A DNA stretch of 47,691 bases from Reyranella sp. Its GTDB lineage: Bacteria; Pseudomonadota; Alphaproteobacteria; Reyranellales; Reyranellaceae. Each line of letters starts with the position of its first letter. The stretch's first letter is position 1. The stretch covers positions 1-47,691 of the forward strand of contig JALHMO010000034.1 in assembly GCA_022844015.1 (NCBI GenBank), written 5' to 3'. Position numbers and translations under genes: made by a program. The notes under the pieces were generated by a model that saw nothing but the letters and a program-made list of their open reading frames with translations, searched no databases and was not told the origin of the DNA. Below are positions 15,510 through 24,282 of this stretch, in pieces.

Positions 15510-17513
15510 TTGCCCGGCGTGAAGCACATGCTCGTTGCTCCCGACATGCCCGCCTCGCCGGCGCTGCGGCTCTCGTTCTTCACGGTCTGCATGGGACGGC
15601 TCCATCACCTGCGGCAGACCCTGGCCAAGAATCTGGCCTGGAATGCCGACCATCCCAGCCTCGAGTTCGTCATCCTCGACTACAGCTCTCCCGACGACGT
15701 GGAGAGCTGGGTCCAGAGCGAGCTCGGCGACCATCTCGCCTCCGGACGGGTCGTCTATTACCGCTACGAGCATGCGCAGTTCTTCAGCTTCAGCCACTCG
15801 CGCAACATGGGCGCGCGGCTGTGCCGCGGCGAGATCCTCTGCAACGTCGACGCCGACAACTTCACCGGCCCCGACTATGCGCACTACATCGACGAGCAGA
15901 TGAAGGACAACGACCTCCTGGTCGGCTGCGACTTCGCGAATGGCGTCTTCACGCCCATCGTCGGCGACCATGGCTGGACGGGCCGCATGGCCGTGCGACG
16001 CCAGGCGTTCCTCGACTGCGGCGGATACGACGAGGACATGGTGGCCTGGGGGTACGAGGACCTCGACCTCTACAACCGCCTGTGGCAGCAGAAGTACAGG
16101 TGCGCGCCGATCGATCGGCGGTTCCTGGACTGCATCGAGCACGAGAACAAGGAACGGGTTGCCTTCACGAGAGTGAAGGAGATCGGCCGCGACTGGGGCT
16201 CCACCAAGGGAACGTTGCTGGAGCATGCCCGCCTCAGCGTCGAGAAGATCGCCCGCGGCGAGTTGGTCGCCAACAGGGGGCGCGTCGGGATCGGCAGGGT
16301 TCGCAAGCTCGCCAGCACCGAGCCGGTGCAACTGCGGCCCTGGACGACAGCGGAGCCGGTGCGCGACGACCTGCGCGAGCAGAACACCAGGATAATCGAG
16401 CGCGAGCTCGCGAACGGCATCACGACGATACGCGGCCTCCCCAACATCCTGTTCCTGGAGCTCACACGGCGGTGCAACCTGGCGTGCAGCATGTGCCGGT
16501 CCGGCATGATGAAGGATCGAAGCCTGGACATGAGCGAGGCCGTGCTGCGGCGGATCGAGGAGGACCTGCTGCCGACGGCCCGTGTCGTCGACCTGCGCGG
16601 CTGGGGCGAGAGCCTGCTGCGCCGGGACTTCCCGTCCATCGTCGAGCGGTTCGCGCAGCCGGGCGTCCAGCTTCGCGTCCTGTCGAATGGCACGATCAAC
16701 AAGCCCGACATCTGGCGGCACCTGATGCGCCACGGCGCCTGGGTCGGCATCTCCGTGGACGCCACCGAGAACGCGCTGCTGCAGGAACTGCGCGGCTGCA
16801 ACATCGAGCCCATCGAGCAGTCGCTGAAGTCGCTGGTTCACTGGCGCGACGTCCACGGCAACGACGCCGGCAACGTCTACCTGACGGTCACGGTCAGCTC
16901 GCGCAGCCTCGGCAATCTCGAGGAGCTGCTGAAGTGGGCCCACGACCTGGGCGTCGGCCGGGTTCACATGATCCCGATCGCCTGCTGGCCGAGCGATCCC
17001 AGGCATCTCGAGCACGCCGAGCCGGCGATCCCGCCGCTCTTCGAGCGGCTGCGCAAGCAGGCGAACGGCTACGGCATAACCCTGCAGCTCGGCTCGGCGA
17101 TGACGACCAATCTGGTGCTGCGGGATCGCCTGCTCGATCGCTGCATCCATCCGTGGATGTATACCTATATCACCTACGCTGGCGACGTCGGCTTCTGCGA
17201 TCACCTGATCGGGCGAGACGACCTCACGTCGGGCAACATCCTCGAGAAGCCGTTCGAGGAGATCTGGAACAGCCAGCCGCTGGTCTCGCTGCGGGCGGCC
17301 CACCTCGCCAGGCGCGAGGACCATCCCTATCACGAGCATTGCAGCTGGTGCTTCAGGAACCGGTACGCCGACTTCGAGCACGAGATCAAGCCCGACCTGT
17401 CATCCATCCTGGTGACCAACTCGACCGTGCCCTCGTTCCAGCCCCGGTCCGCGCCGGCTTCCGTCGATGCGGCGGCATCCGTCGCCGAGGGGGCGCCCGT
17501 CGGTGAGGGGTGA
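15510..17513 (+). CDS. Glycosyltransferase - radical SAM/SPASM fusion protein
   Basis: A 667-residue two-part enzyme. Residues about 20-240 are a GT-A glycosyltransferase: LSFFTVCMGRLHHLRQTL, FVILDYSSPDDVESW, the DxD in NVDADNFTG (Asp114/Asp116) and WGYEDLDLYNRL (180-191). Residues about 310-540 are a radical SAM domain with ELTRRCNLACSMC: Cys322, Cys326 and Cys329 bind the 4Fe-4S cluster that cleaves SAM; GWGESLL is the GGE-like motif. A SPASM-type extension follows with Cys545, Cys563 (GDVGFCDHL), Cys611 and Cys614 (HEHCSWCF), able to hold an extra cluster. SPASM enzymes commonly modify ribosomal peptides, which suits the Nif11 precursor here, but others act on sugars or make enzyme cofactors. 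Start uncertain (15510 or 15528). First gene of a three-gene run. Confidence 0.88.
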   Translation: MPGVKHMLVAPDMPASPALRLSFFTVCMGRLHHLRQTLAKNLAWNADHPSLEFVILDYSSPDDVESWVQSELGDHLASGRVVYYRYEHAQFFSFSHSRNMGARLCRGEILCNVDADNFTGPDYAHYIDEQMKDNDLLVGCDFANGVFTPIVGDHGWTGRMAVRRQAFLDCGGYDEDMVAWGYEDLDLYNRLWQQKYRCAPIDRRFLDCIEHENKERVAFTRVKEIGRDWGSTKGTLLEHARLSVEKIARGELVANRGRVGIGRVRKLASTEPVQLRPWTTAEPVRDDLREQNTRIIERELANGITTIRGLPNILFLELTRRCNLACSMCRSGMMKDRSLDMSEAVLRRIEEDLLPTARVVDLRGWGESLLRRDFPSIVERFAQPGVQLRVLSNGTINKPDIWRHLMRHGAWVGISVDATENALLQELRGCNIEPIEQSLKSLVHWRDVHGNDAGNVYLTVTVSSRSLGNLEELLKWAHDLGVGRVHMIPIACWPSDPRHLEHAEPAIPPLFERLRKQANGYGITLQLGSAMTTNLVLRDRLLDRCIHPWMYTYITYAGDVGFCDHLIGRDDLTSGNILEKPFEEIWNSQPLVSLRAAHLARREDHPYHEHCSWCFRNRYADFEHEIKPDLSSILVTNSTVPSFQPRSAPASVDAAASVAEGAPVGEG

Positions 17514-17517
17514 AGGC

Positions 17518-18405
17518 GTGACGAAGGAGCCTTTCCCGGAGGAGGACGTGTTCTCCGCCGAGGATCTCGCGCATTTCGAGACGCAAGGGTACGTGACGCT
17601 GAAGGGCGCCGTGCCGGCCGAGAAGGTCGCTGCGGCGGCCGCCGCGATTTGGCAGTTCCTCGGCATGGATCCGGCCCGGCCGGAAGATTGGTACCGGCCG
17701 CCCCACTCGCCCGACGGGCTGGTCCAGATGCATCAGCACCAGGCGTTCTGGGACACTCGCCAGAGCCCACGGGTCTACAACGCCTTTCGCCAGCTCTGGA
17801 AGAACAGGAAGCTCTGGGTGAGCCTCGACCGCGCCTCGATGAAGCCTCCGGTCAGCCCGAGCCACCCCGACTGGGATTACCCGCCCTTCCTCCATTGGGA
17901 TGTCGATCTCAAGGAGTGCCCGGTCAAGTTCGGCCTCCAGGGCGTGCTCTGCCTCTCGGACAGCACGGCCGACCATGGCGGGTTCCACTGCATCCCCGGG
18001 ATGCATCGCGACACCATCGAATGGTCGACGAGGCCCCTGGACCAGCGGGATATCCACGAGCCGCCGGCCTTGGACTGGCAGAAGGCGAAGACGATCGAGG
18101 CCGAGGCCGGCGACCTCATCATCTGGCATCGCGCCTTGCCGCACGGCTCCGGTGTCAACCGCAGCGACCGGCCGAGGCTTGCGCAATACATCCTGTGTGC
18201 GCCGGCCGGCTACGAGATCTCCGACCAGCACTCCGTCGACGATCCCAAGATCGAGCTGTACGAGAAGCTGCGCTGGCAAAGGATTGCCCAGTGGGAACGG
18301 CGAATCGGTCCCTCGGGCCTCGGCCTCGATCCCCGCGAGTTGGGGTCGCCGGCCCATCTGACGTCGCTCGGCCGCAAGCTGCTGGGGCTCGACCTGTGGG
18401 AATGA
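17518..18405 (+). CDS. Phytanoyl-CoA dioxygenase (PhyH) family Fe(II)/2-oxoglutarate oxygenase
   Basis: A 295-residue member of the PhyH family, which hydroxylates small molecules, lipids or natural products with Fe(II) and 2-oxoglutarate. The facial triad is visible: HWDVD gives His126 and Asp128, and ALPHGSGVN gives His209; RPRLAQY provides the 2-oxoglutarate-binding Arg (218 or 220). GFHCIPGMHRD between them is typical. The GTG at 17518 is preferred (GAGGGG upstream, 4 bp after the previous stop); an ATG at 17467 would overlap the fusion gene. Position between the fusion and a GT2 gene points to a joint pathway; substrate unknown. Confidence 0.87.
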   Translation: MTKEPFPEEDVFSAEDLAHFETQGYVTLKGAVPAEKVAAAAAAIWQFLGMDPARPEDWYRPPHSPDGLVQMHQHQAFWDTRQSPRVYNAFRQLWKNRKLWVSLDRASMKPPVSPSHPDWDYPPFLHWDVDLKECPVKFGLQGVLCLSDSTADHGGFHCIPGMHRDTIEWSTRPLDQRDIHEPPALDWQKAKTIEAEAGDLIIWHRALPHGSGVNRSDRPRLAQYILCAPAGYEISDQHSVDDPKIELYEKLRWQRIAQWERRIGPSGLGLDPRELGSPAHLTSLGRKLLGLDLWE

Positions 18406-18424
18406 CCGCGGTCGCCGACCGGTA

Positions 18425-19636
18425 ATGCCCGCCTCCAACGTCACGATCGTCATCCCGACCTGCAACAGGGCTCACTTCATCGGCGAGACCCTCGACAGCG
18501 TGCTCGGGCAGACGGTGCCGCCCAGCCAGGTCATCGTGGTCAACGACGGCTCGACCGATTCGACGCTCGAGGTACTGCAGCGCTACGGCACGCGCATCGA
18601 GGTGATCGACCAGGCGAACAGCGGCCGGGCGCGCGCGGTCAACCGCGCCATCCCGCTGGCGACGGGCGAGTATCTCTGGATTTTCGACGACGACGATATC
18701 GCGGTCCCCGACAGCCTGGAACGCCACCTGACGGTGCTCGAGGCTGATCCTGCGGTGGACTTCACCTTTGCCGGCTGCGTGATCCTGCAGACCAATCCGG
18801 ACGGCAGCGTCGAGCAGAAGGGCGCCCTGCCGATGCCCGACGTGCCGGACGACGAGATGTTCTCGCGCATGCTGGAGCAGAATTTCCTGCAGCTGCAGGC
18901 CATGCTGGTACGCACGCGCTGCTACCGCGAGATCGGCCTGCTCGATCCCCGCCTCAACCTTTGCGACGATTACGATATCAACCTGCGACTGGCGCGGCGC
19001 TTCACCGGCAGGCGCCTCGACAAGCCGAGCTTCCTGTTCCGCCAGCACGGCGGCCTGCGCGGCCGGCCCGACGCGCTATTCCCGGTCGAGCATCGCAGCC
19101 GCTACTGGGTCGAGGAGAACCGCGACATCCACCTGCGCCTGCGCGGCGAGCTGGCGCTCGGCGAGTACCTGCCGCGCAGCCTCGGCGCGGGCGAGCTCGA
19201 CCCGCCGCGCCGCCGCCGCGCCCTGCTGCAGCGCGCCTGCGTGATGGCCCGGCTGGCTCTCTGGGAGGAGGCCCTGGCCGACCTCCGGCAGGCGCTGGTC
19301 GAGACGATGCCCGGCGAGCCGCTCGGCGCGGTGGAGCGGGGCTTGTGCCGCCGCAGCATGGGAAAATTCATCCGGTTCGACCTCGCGATCGAGGGCCTCG
19401 TCGACCATCGCGATGTCTCGCGCCGCTTCAGTCGCATCCTGGGCGATTCGGGGAACGCCGACGCACAGCGGATATTCGCCTCCGAGCTGTCGCGCTACGC
19501 CTGGGCGAAGCTGCGCCAGCACCAGCCGGCGCGCGCCGTCCGTGCGCTGGCCCTGGCACGACGAATTGCCGGCGTCAGGAGCTGGATTCCCCGCGACGAG
19601 CCGATGAACGCGGCGATGGCCGGACCGACAACCTGA
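18425..19636 (+). CDS. Family 2 glycosyltransferase with C-terminal helical extension
   Basis: A 403-residue protein. Residues 1 to about 240 are a GT2 domain: VTIVIPTCNRAHFIGETLDSVLGQ, VIVVNDGSTDSTLEVL, and the DxD region WIFDDDDIAVPDSLERHL; NLCDDYDINLRLARR follows as the acceptor-side acidic motif. The last 150 residues are helical and rich in Ala, Leu and Arg, with ALLQRACVMARLALWEEALADLRQALVE resembling a single TPR-like hairpin. It begins 20 bp after the PhyH gene and ends the operon, converging on the sulfatase with 6 bp between stops. It probably adds a hexose or similar unit from a nucleotide sugar in the cytosol. Confidence 0.87.
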   Translation: MPASNVTIVIPTCNRAHFIGETLDSVLGQTVPPSQVIVVNDGSTDSTLEVLQRYGTRIEVIDQANSGRARAVNRAIPLATGEYLWIFDDDDIAVPDSLERHLTVLEADPAVDFTFAGCVILQTNPDGSVEQKGALPMPDVPDDEMFSRMLEQNFLQLQAMLVRTRCYREIGLLDPRLNLCDDYDINLRLARRFTGRRLDKPSFLFRQHGGLRGRPDALFPVEHRSRYWVEENRDIHLRLRGELALGEYLPRSLGAGELDPPRRRRALLQRACVMARLALWEEALADLRQALVETMPGEPLGAVERGLCRRSMGKFIRFDLAIEGLVDHRDVSRRFSRILGDSGNADAQRIFASELSRYAWAKLRQHQPARAVRALALARRIAGVRSWIPRDEPMNAAMAGPTT

Positions 19637-19642
19637 TCTAAT

Positions 19643-21070
19643 CTAAGCGTCCCAGCCGACCGGCTTGCCGCCGAAGGGCTGGTACTCGAGCGATCCGAGA
19701 CGCGGCGTCTTCCTGTCCCAATCGACGAGCAGGTCGCGCAGTTCCCCCGCAAGCCCGACCTGCTCGCGTGTCCCGATCAGGTTGCGCTTCTGGAACGGAT
19801 CGGCCCTCAGATCGTAGAACAGGTACGCGTCCCTCTCGATGCCGCCGTCCTTCTCTTCCATCGCCACCGCATAGAGATGGGTCGGCGTCCGGATGGCGAG
19901 CTCGCGCAGCGGCGATTCGATGACGGCGACATTGTCCTCGAGGCAGTCCCCGTCGTTCGTGCCGAGCAGGAAGCCGGACAGGCTCCGGCCCTGGACATGC
20001 CCGGGGATGGTGCCCCCGCACAGGTCGAGCAGCGTGGGCATGATGTCGATCAGCGACGTCAGCTGGATCCTGCTCACGCCCTGCCTGATGCGGCCTGGCC
20101 AGCGGTAGACGATCGGGATGCGGATAGCCTCCTCGGCAACCTGCCCCTTGTCCCACTTGTGGTGGCTGCCGAGCATGTCGCCGTGGTCGGAGGCGAACAC
20201 CACGATGGTGTCGTCCTCGAGGCCGTTCTCCCTGAGGGAGGCCATCAGCGCGCCCAGCAGGTCGTCGGTCCAGCTCACCGAGCCGTAGTACAGGGCCGTC
20301 AGGTCCCGGATGGTGAAGTCCGGCATCGCCGTCGCCGTCACCGGCCGGGACCCGTCGTTGTGGAAGGTCTCCCACATGTAGATCTGGAACCAGCGCTCGT
20401 CGGCCGGCAGCCTGCCGTTCCTCGAGACATTGTCCCGCAACGGCACCTTCGCCGGATCGTACATGCGCGAGTACCTGTAGGGCACATCGAGCAGCGGCAT
20501 GTGCGGCGACAGGATGCTGTAGAAGAGGAAGAATGGCTCGGACCTTTCACGGAAGAACGTCCTCGCCTCCTGAAGCTCGTAGTCCGCCGTGAAACCCGGC
20601 ACTCCGAAGGGCTCGCCCTCGTCCCTGATGAAGTCGCCCTTGCTGTAGGTATTGCGCACGATCAGGCTGCTGTCGAAACCCAGACGCGACGGCCGGGTAT
20701 CGACGTGCCACTTGCCGATCTGCGCCGTCCTGTAGCCGAGCTTCCTGAACTCCTCGGCAAGGGTCGTGTCGGGAAACTTCAGGCGGTCGTCCCTGCCCAG
20801 GATCGTCCCGTTGGGCTGCATCTCGTTGATGCGCGAGCCGACGCAGGTCCGGGCATGCTGGGCCGACAGCAGGGTCGACCGGGCCGGCGTGCAGGCCGGG
20901 CAGTTGGTGACGCCGAGCTCGAAACGAAAGCCCGTCGACGCGAAGCCGTCGATGTGAGGCGTGCGGACGAACGTATTGCCCCAGCAGCCGACGGAAAAGC
21001 TGCGCAGCTGGTCGCACAGCACGACGACGACGTTGGGCTTTTTCCCTGGCGTGCCGGGCGCGACGCTCAT
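19643..21070 (-). CDS. Sulfatase (formylglycine-dependent, alkaline phosphatase superfamily)
   Basis: A 475-residue type I sulfatase. The metal-site start is PNVVVVLCDQLRS (Asp20). The signature CTPARSTLL gives Cys60 as the residue to be turned into formylglycine, with Pro62 and Arg64 in CxPxR. Further landmarks are QIGKWH, SPHMPLLDVP and FASDHGDMLGSHHKWDKG with the metal-binding Asp/His and catalytic Lys. No signal peptide is visible, so it may act in the cytosol on an intracellular ester. Some members of this class act as phosphonate or phosphodiester hydrolases or transferases, so sulfate ester cleavage is probable but not certain. Its ATG overlaps the stop of the carbamoyltransferase (ATGA, 21067-21070), so the two are coupled. 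No formylglycine-generating enzyme is nearby. Confidence 0.9.
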   Translation of the reverse strand: MSVAPGTPGKKPNVVVVLCDQLRSFSVGCWGNTFVRTPHIDGFASTGFRFELGVTNCPACTPARSTLLSAQHARTCVGSRINEMQPNGTILGRDDRLKFPDTTLAEEFRKLGYRTAQIGKWHVDTRPSRLGFDSSLIVRNTYSKGDFIRDEGEPFGVPGFTADYELQEARTFFRERSEPFFLFYSILSPHMPLLDVPYRYSRMYDPAKVPLRDNVSRNGRLPADERWFQIYMWETFHNDGSRPVTATAMPDFTIRDLTALYYGSVSWTDDLLGALMASLRENGLEDDTIVVFASDHGDMLGSHHKWDKGQVAEEAIRIPIVYRWPGRIRQGVSRIQLTSLIDIMPTLLDLCGGTIPGHVQGRSLSGFLLGTNDGDCLEDNVAVIESPLRELAIRTPTHLYAVAMEEKDGGIERDAYLFYDLRADPFQKRNLIGTREQVGLAGELRDLLVDWDRKTPRLGSLEYQPFGGKPVGWDA

Positions 21071-23061
21071 CGCGCCTGCTTGGATTGGCGGCGGCTCGTT
21101 CCACCGGCAGGCGAGAGGTCGACAATGCGGGCATTCCACAGCGCAAGGAGCTCGTTCATGAGCGCCACCCTGCTCTCGGCGACGCCGGCCGCCTCGGCAA
21201 GCGCGGCGACCGTCGAGCCCTCCGGCCCCGACAGCAGCCTGAACAGCGCGGGCGAGATGTGTCGCTGCGCGCCCGACGAGACGTGACGGATCTCGTGGAT
21301 CTGATTTTTGCCGGGTCGATGCCAGAGCTCGTAGACCGGGCCGAGACGGACACGGTAGCGCCAGAGCGCGTCGGTCCTGTCCGCACGCTTGCTGACGAGA
21401 AAATCCCCGACGACGAGGTAGTCGAGGTCCGTGCTGACGAAGCAGGCGAGTGCATCCTCGATCGAGCTCACGATCGGCTCGGCCTGGTTGTTGAAGGAGG
21501 TGTTCAGCACCATGGGGAAGCCGGTGTGCTTGCCCACGGCGCGAACCAGCGACCAGTAGCGCGGATTGTGCCTGCGCGAGATGGTCTGGACCCGCGCCGT
21601 GCCGTCGACATGGGTGATTGCGCCGAGCTTCTCGCGAAAGGCCGGCTTGACCTTGGCGGTGAAGACCATGAAGGGCAGCGTCCGCACGCTGGCCGGCAGC
21701 TCGAAGTAGGTGTGGAGCTCCTCCTCCAGCACCGAGGGTGCGAAGGGCTGGAAGTTGTCGCGCTTCTTGATGGCACCGTTGATGCGTTTGGTCGCCGCCG
21801 CGAACCGCGCGTCGGCGACGATGCTTCGGTTGCCGAGCGCGCGTGGGCCGAACTCCATCCGGTCCTGCGCCCATCCGATGATGGCACCGTCAGCCAGCAA
21901 CGCGGCGACCTCGTCGGACGGATCGGTCATCCGGCGGTAGCTGACGACGCCGTCCCATTCCTCGATCAACCGCTCGACCTCGTCGGCAGCGGGCAGCGAA
22001 GGGCCCCAGTAGCAATGCTCCATCTGGGGCGCGACCTTGCCGTCCGGCCACGATGTCGTGCACAGCGCGGCGCCCAGGGCGCAGCCCGCATCGTTGGATG
22101 CCGGCTGGACGAATATCTCGTCGAACAGGCCCTCGAGCAGCAGGCGTCCGGTCATGGCGCAGTTCAGGGCGACGCCCCCCGCCATGGCCAGTCGCCGATG
22201 ACCCGTCGCGGCGCGATAGTGCCGGAGCAGATGGCCCATCATGTCCTCGAGCGCTTCCTGCATGCCCGCGGCGAAGTCCATGTCCTTCCTGGCGATGGGC
22301 TCATGTCGGTGGCGAGGCTTGAAATGGTCGTACACGTCGGTCGCCTCGCGCCCCAGCGATATCCTGAAACGTCCCTCGGGCAACAGCTCGTAAAGCCCGC
22401 GAAAAAGCTTCCGGTAGGGCGCGGGATCGCCGTACGAGGCAAGGCTCATCACCTTGTACTCCTCGAAGCGCCCGAAGCCGATGTACCAGGTCATCTGCTC
22501 GTAGAAGAGGCCCAGCGATTCCGCGATCGGCAGCTCCAGCAGGGTGTTCCAGCGATTGTCCCGCACGTCGGTCACCATGCCGGCCTCGTGATCCCCGCGA
22601 CCGTCCACGGTCACGACCAGGCAGTCGGACCAGCCGGACATGCGATGGGCGGAGGCGACATGCGCCTTGTGGTGATTGACGAGCTCGAGCCGGCCGGCAT
22701 AGTCGACGTCGACGGCACGCCGGAGCGAATCGCGCAGGACCGACAAGGGGTCGGTATCGACGATGCCGGGGTTGCTTGCGGAAACGGCCGTGAGGCAGCC
22801 GCGCGCGTGACGCTCTCCCGCGTAGTACGAGATGCAGTCGACGTCGCGAAGACCGATGCCGGCTTGCGCGAGGCACCACGAGATCGCCCTCTGCGGGAAT
22901 CGGCTGGTGTGCTTCTCGCGGCTCAGTCTTTCTTCCTCGACGGCCGCAACGACCTCGCCATCCCTGACGAGAACCGCCGCTGCATCGTGCCACCACATCG
23001 GATCGAACCTGACGGGATCCTGGGCGAGAAATGGCGAACCGCTGATGCCCAAAATGAACAA
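21067..23061 (-). CDS. Carbamoyltransferase, NodU/CmcH/TobZ family
   Basis: About 664 residues. These enzymes use carbamoyl phosphate and ATP to make carbamoyladenylate, then carbamoylate a hydroxyl on an antibiotic, sugar or Nod factor. N-terminal Kae1-like part: FILGISGS, VNHHKAHVASAH (metal-binding His residues), VTVDGRGDHEAG, MAGGVALNCAMTGRLL. C-terminal YrdC-like part: DRMEFGPRALGNRSIVAD, KKRDNFQPFAPSVL, DGTARVQTI, FPMVLNTSFNNQAEPIV. An extra ~110 residues at the C-terminus (QIHEIRHVSSGAQRHISPALFRLLSG...) resemble a small winged-helix-like module. The start is uncertain: TTG 23061 gives the family-like MFILGIS; the ATG at 23175 adds a poor N-terminus. Coupled to the sulfatase by ATGA. 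Confidence 0.9.
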   Translation of the reverse strand: MFILGISGSPFLAQDPVRFDPMWWHDAAAVLVRDGEVVAAVEEERLSREKHTSRFPQRAISWCLAQAGIGLRDVDCISYYAGERHARGCLTAVSASNPGIVDTDPLSVLRDSLRRAVDVDYAGRLELVNHHKAHVASAHRMSGWSDCLVVTVDGRGDHEAGMVTDVRDNRWNTLLELPIAESLGLFYEQMTWYIGFGRFEEYKVMSLASYGDPAPYRKLFRGLYELLPEGRFRISLGREATDVYDHFKPRHRHEPIARKDMDFAAGMQEALEDMMGHLLRHYRAATGHRRLAMAGGVALNCAMTGRLLLEGLFDEIFVQPASNDAGCALGAALCTTSWPDGKVAPQMEHCYWGPSLPAADEVERLIEEWDGVVSYRRMTDPSDEVAALLADGAIIGWAQDRMEFGPRALGNRSIVADARFAAATKRINGAIKKRDNFQPFAPSVLEEELHTYFELPASVRTLPFMVFTAKVKPAFREKLGAITHVDGTARVQTISRRHNPRYWSLVRAVGKHTGFPMVLNTSFNNQAEPIVSSIEDALACFVSTDLDYLVVGDFLVSKRADRTDALWRYRVRLGPVYELWHRPGKNQIHEIRHVSSGAQRHISPALFRLLSGPEGSTVAALAEAAGVAESRVALMNELLALWNARIVDLSPAGGTSRRQSKQAR

Positions 23062-23283
23062 TGCCGCACCCGTCGTTGCCAAGTAGAGGGGGGAGCGGCC
23101 ATCTTGCAGCAAGTGGCGGCGACGCGGCAAGACGAATGCCCGAGCCGCTGACCTTCGTGTCGAATCTGCCCGCAATCTGCGCTTACTCGACGGGCTGCCC
23201 AGGGCTTGCCAATTGATCGACGCGGTGACCGTCGACTAGAGTGCGAGCGGGATGACGAGCGAAGCATGGCTTCGGGGAGAGCG

Positions 23284-24177
23284 ATGGCGTTCGAGTACTT
23301 TCGGGGGATCGAGGAGAACGAGCGCGCGGGGCGGTTCTGGATCCGGGGCGAGCTGCCGGTCGTCGCGACGAAGGCCATCCCGGCAAGCAGCGAGCTCCTG
23401 TGGGTACCCGCCGATACGCCGGGGCGGGCTTCGGGTGTCTACAAGAACGTACGGATCACCTACAAGACGAACGCCCACGGCTGGCGCTCGCGCGAGATCG
23501 ATCCCGCGTCGCCCAGAAAGAAGATCATGTTCGTCGGCTGCTCCTACACCATGGGCATCGGCCTGCCCTACGAGGACGTCTGGACGAGCGTCGCGACACG
23601 CCACGTCGAGGAAGCGCTCGGAGAGCCGGTGGAGCAGCACAATTTCGGATACGGCGCCCACGGCAACGATTTCTTCGCGATGGTCGTGCATCAGGTCCTG
23701 CCGATCCTGAAGCCCGATTTCCTGGTGGTGCTGTTCTCGGATCTGTCGCGCCGAACCGTCTTCCCCAAGTTCGGCCATCGGATGGCCCTGCTGTCCACCT
23801 ACGTGCCGGACGAGGCCCCCGGCCTGCATCGGGCCTTTCTCGAGCTGCAGAGCGATTCCAACGATTTCATGGACTTTGCGCGGCAGCACAGCCTGATCGA
23901 CGCCGTTGCGCAGCTGAACGGGATACCCTGGGTCTGGCAAAGCAAGAACGGACCCCAGGATTGGCCTCCGCTGGCGCAGACCGCGAAGTACGTTCGAACC
24001 GACAACATGATCGACCAGCCCTTTCCCCTGTACGGGCCCAAGGCGAAGGACGAACCCCTGAAGCGCGACCTTGCACGCGACGGCATGCATCCCGGACCCT
24101 TGTCGAACAAGGCCTTCGGCCTGGCAGCGGCGAAGTTCATGCTCGGCCGAGGCCTCGGCGCAAAGGAGAAGGCATGA
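23284..24177 (+). CDS. SGNH/GDSL-like hydrolase family protein
   Basis: A 297-residue protein. Block I of SGNH hydrolases is recognisable as KKIMFVGCSYTMGIGLPYEDVW, where the Ser follows GC in place of GD; block II-III features are NFGYGAHGNDFFAMV (Gly and Asn for the oxyanion hole), and block V is DLARDGMHPGPLSNKAFG with the Asp-x-x-His pair. This suggests an esterase or O-acyltransferase-like activity on a carbohydrate or natural product. No signal peptide is apparent. ATG 23284 has GGGGAG immediately upstream; starts at 23206 and 23266 are weaker. First gene of an operon: its stop overlaps the ATG of the 35-residue ORF. Such proteins are often next to carbamoyltransferases in sugar-decoration clusters. 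Confidence 0.82.
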   Translation: MAFEYFRGIEENERAGRFWIRGELPVVATKAIPASSELLWVPADTPGRASGVYKNVRITYKTNAHGWRSREIDPASPRKKIMFVGCSYTMGIGLPYEDVWTSVATRHVEEALGEPVEQHNFGYGAHGNDFFAMVVHQVLPILKPDFLVVLFSDLSRRTVFPKFGHRMALLSTYVPDEAPGLHRAFLELQSDSNDFMDFARQHSLIDAVAQLNGIPWVWQSKNGPQDWPPLAQTAKYVRTDNMIDQPFPLYGPKAKDEPLKRDLARDGMHPGPLSNKAFGLAAAKFMLGRGLGAKEKA

Positions 24178-24281
24178 ATCTCGTTCGCCGGCTTCTCCGC
24201 CCATTCTTGTTCCTGTACGAGCGCTGGCAGTTTCGCCGGAAGGTGAAGCGGCTCCAGAAACGCGACCCCTTCATCTACTGA
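24174..24281 (+). CDS. 35-residue basic small protein between SGNH and carbamoyltransferase genes
   Basis: A 36-codon ORF starting with an ATG that overlaps the SGNH stop (ATGA, 24174-24177) and ending one base before the carbamoyltransferase ATG at 24283. The product begins MNLVRRLLRPFLFLYERWQ, continues with a strongly basic RRKVKRLQKR and ends DPFIY. The tight fit and the amphipathic aromatic/basic sequence argue for a real gene. Many carbamoyltransferase loci hold a small protein of the DUF5989 type in this slot, which also ends in a PFIY-like motif but has a membrane segment that is absent here; relation is a guess. It might tether or stabilise the carbamoyltransferase. Confidence 0.65.
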   Translation: MNLVRRLLRPFLFLYERWQFRRKVKRLQKRDPFIY

Positions 24282-24282
24282 C

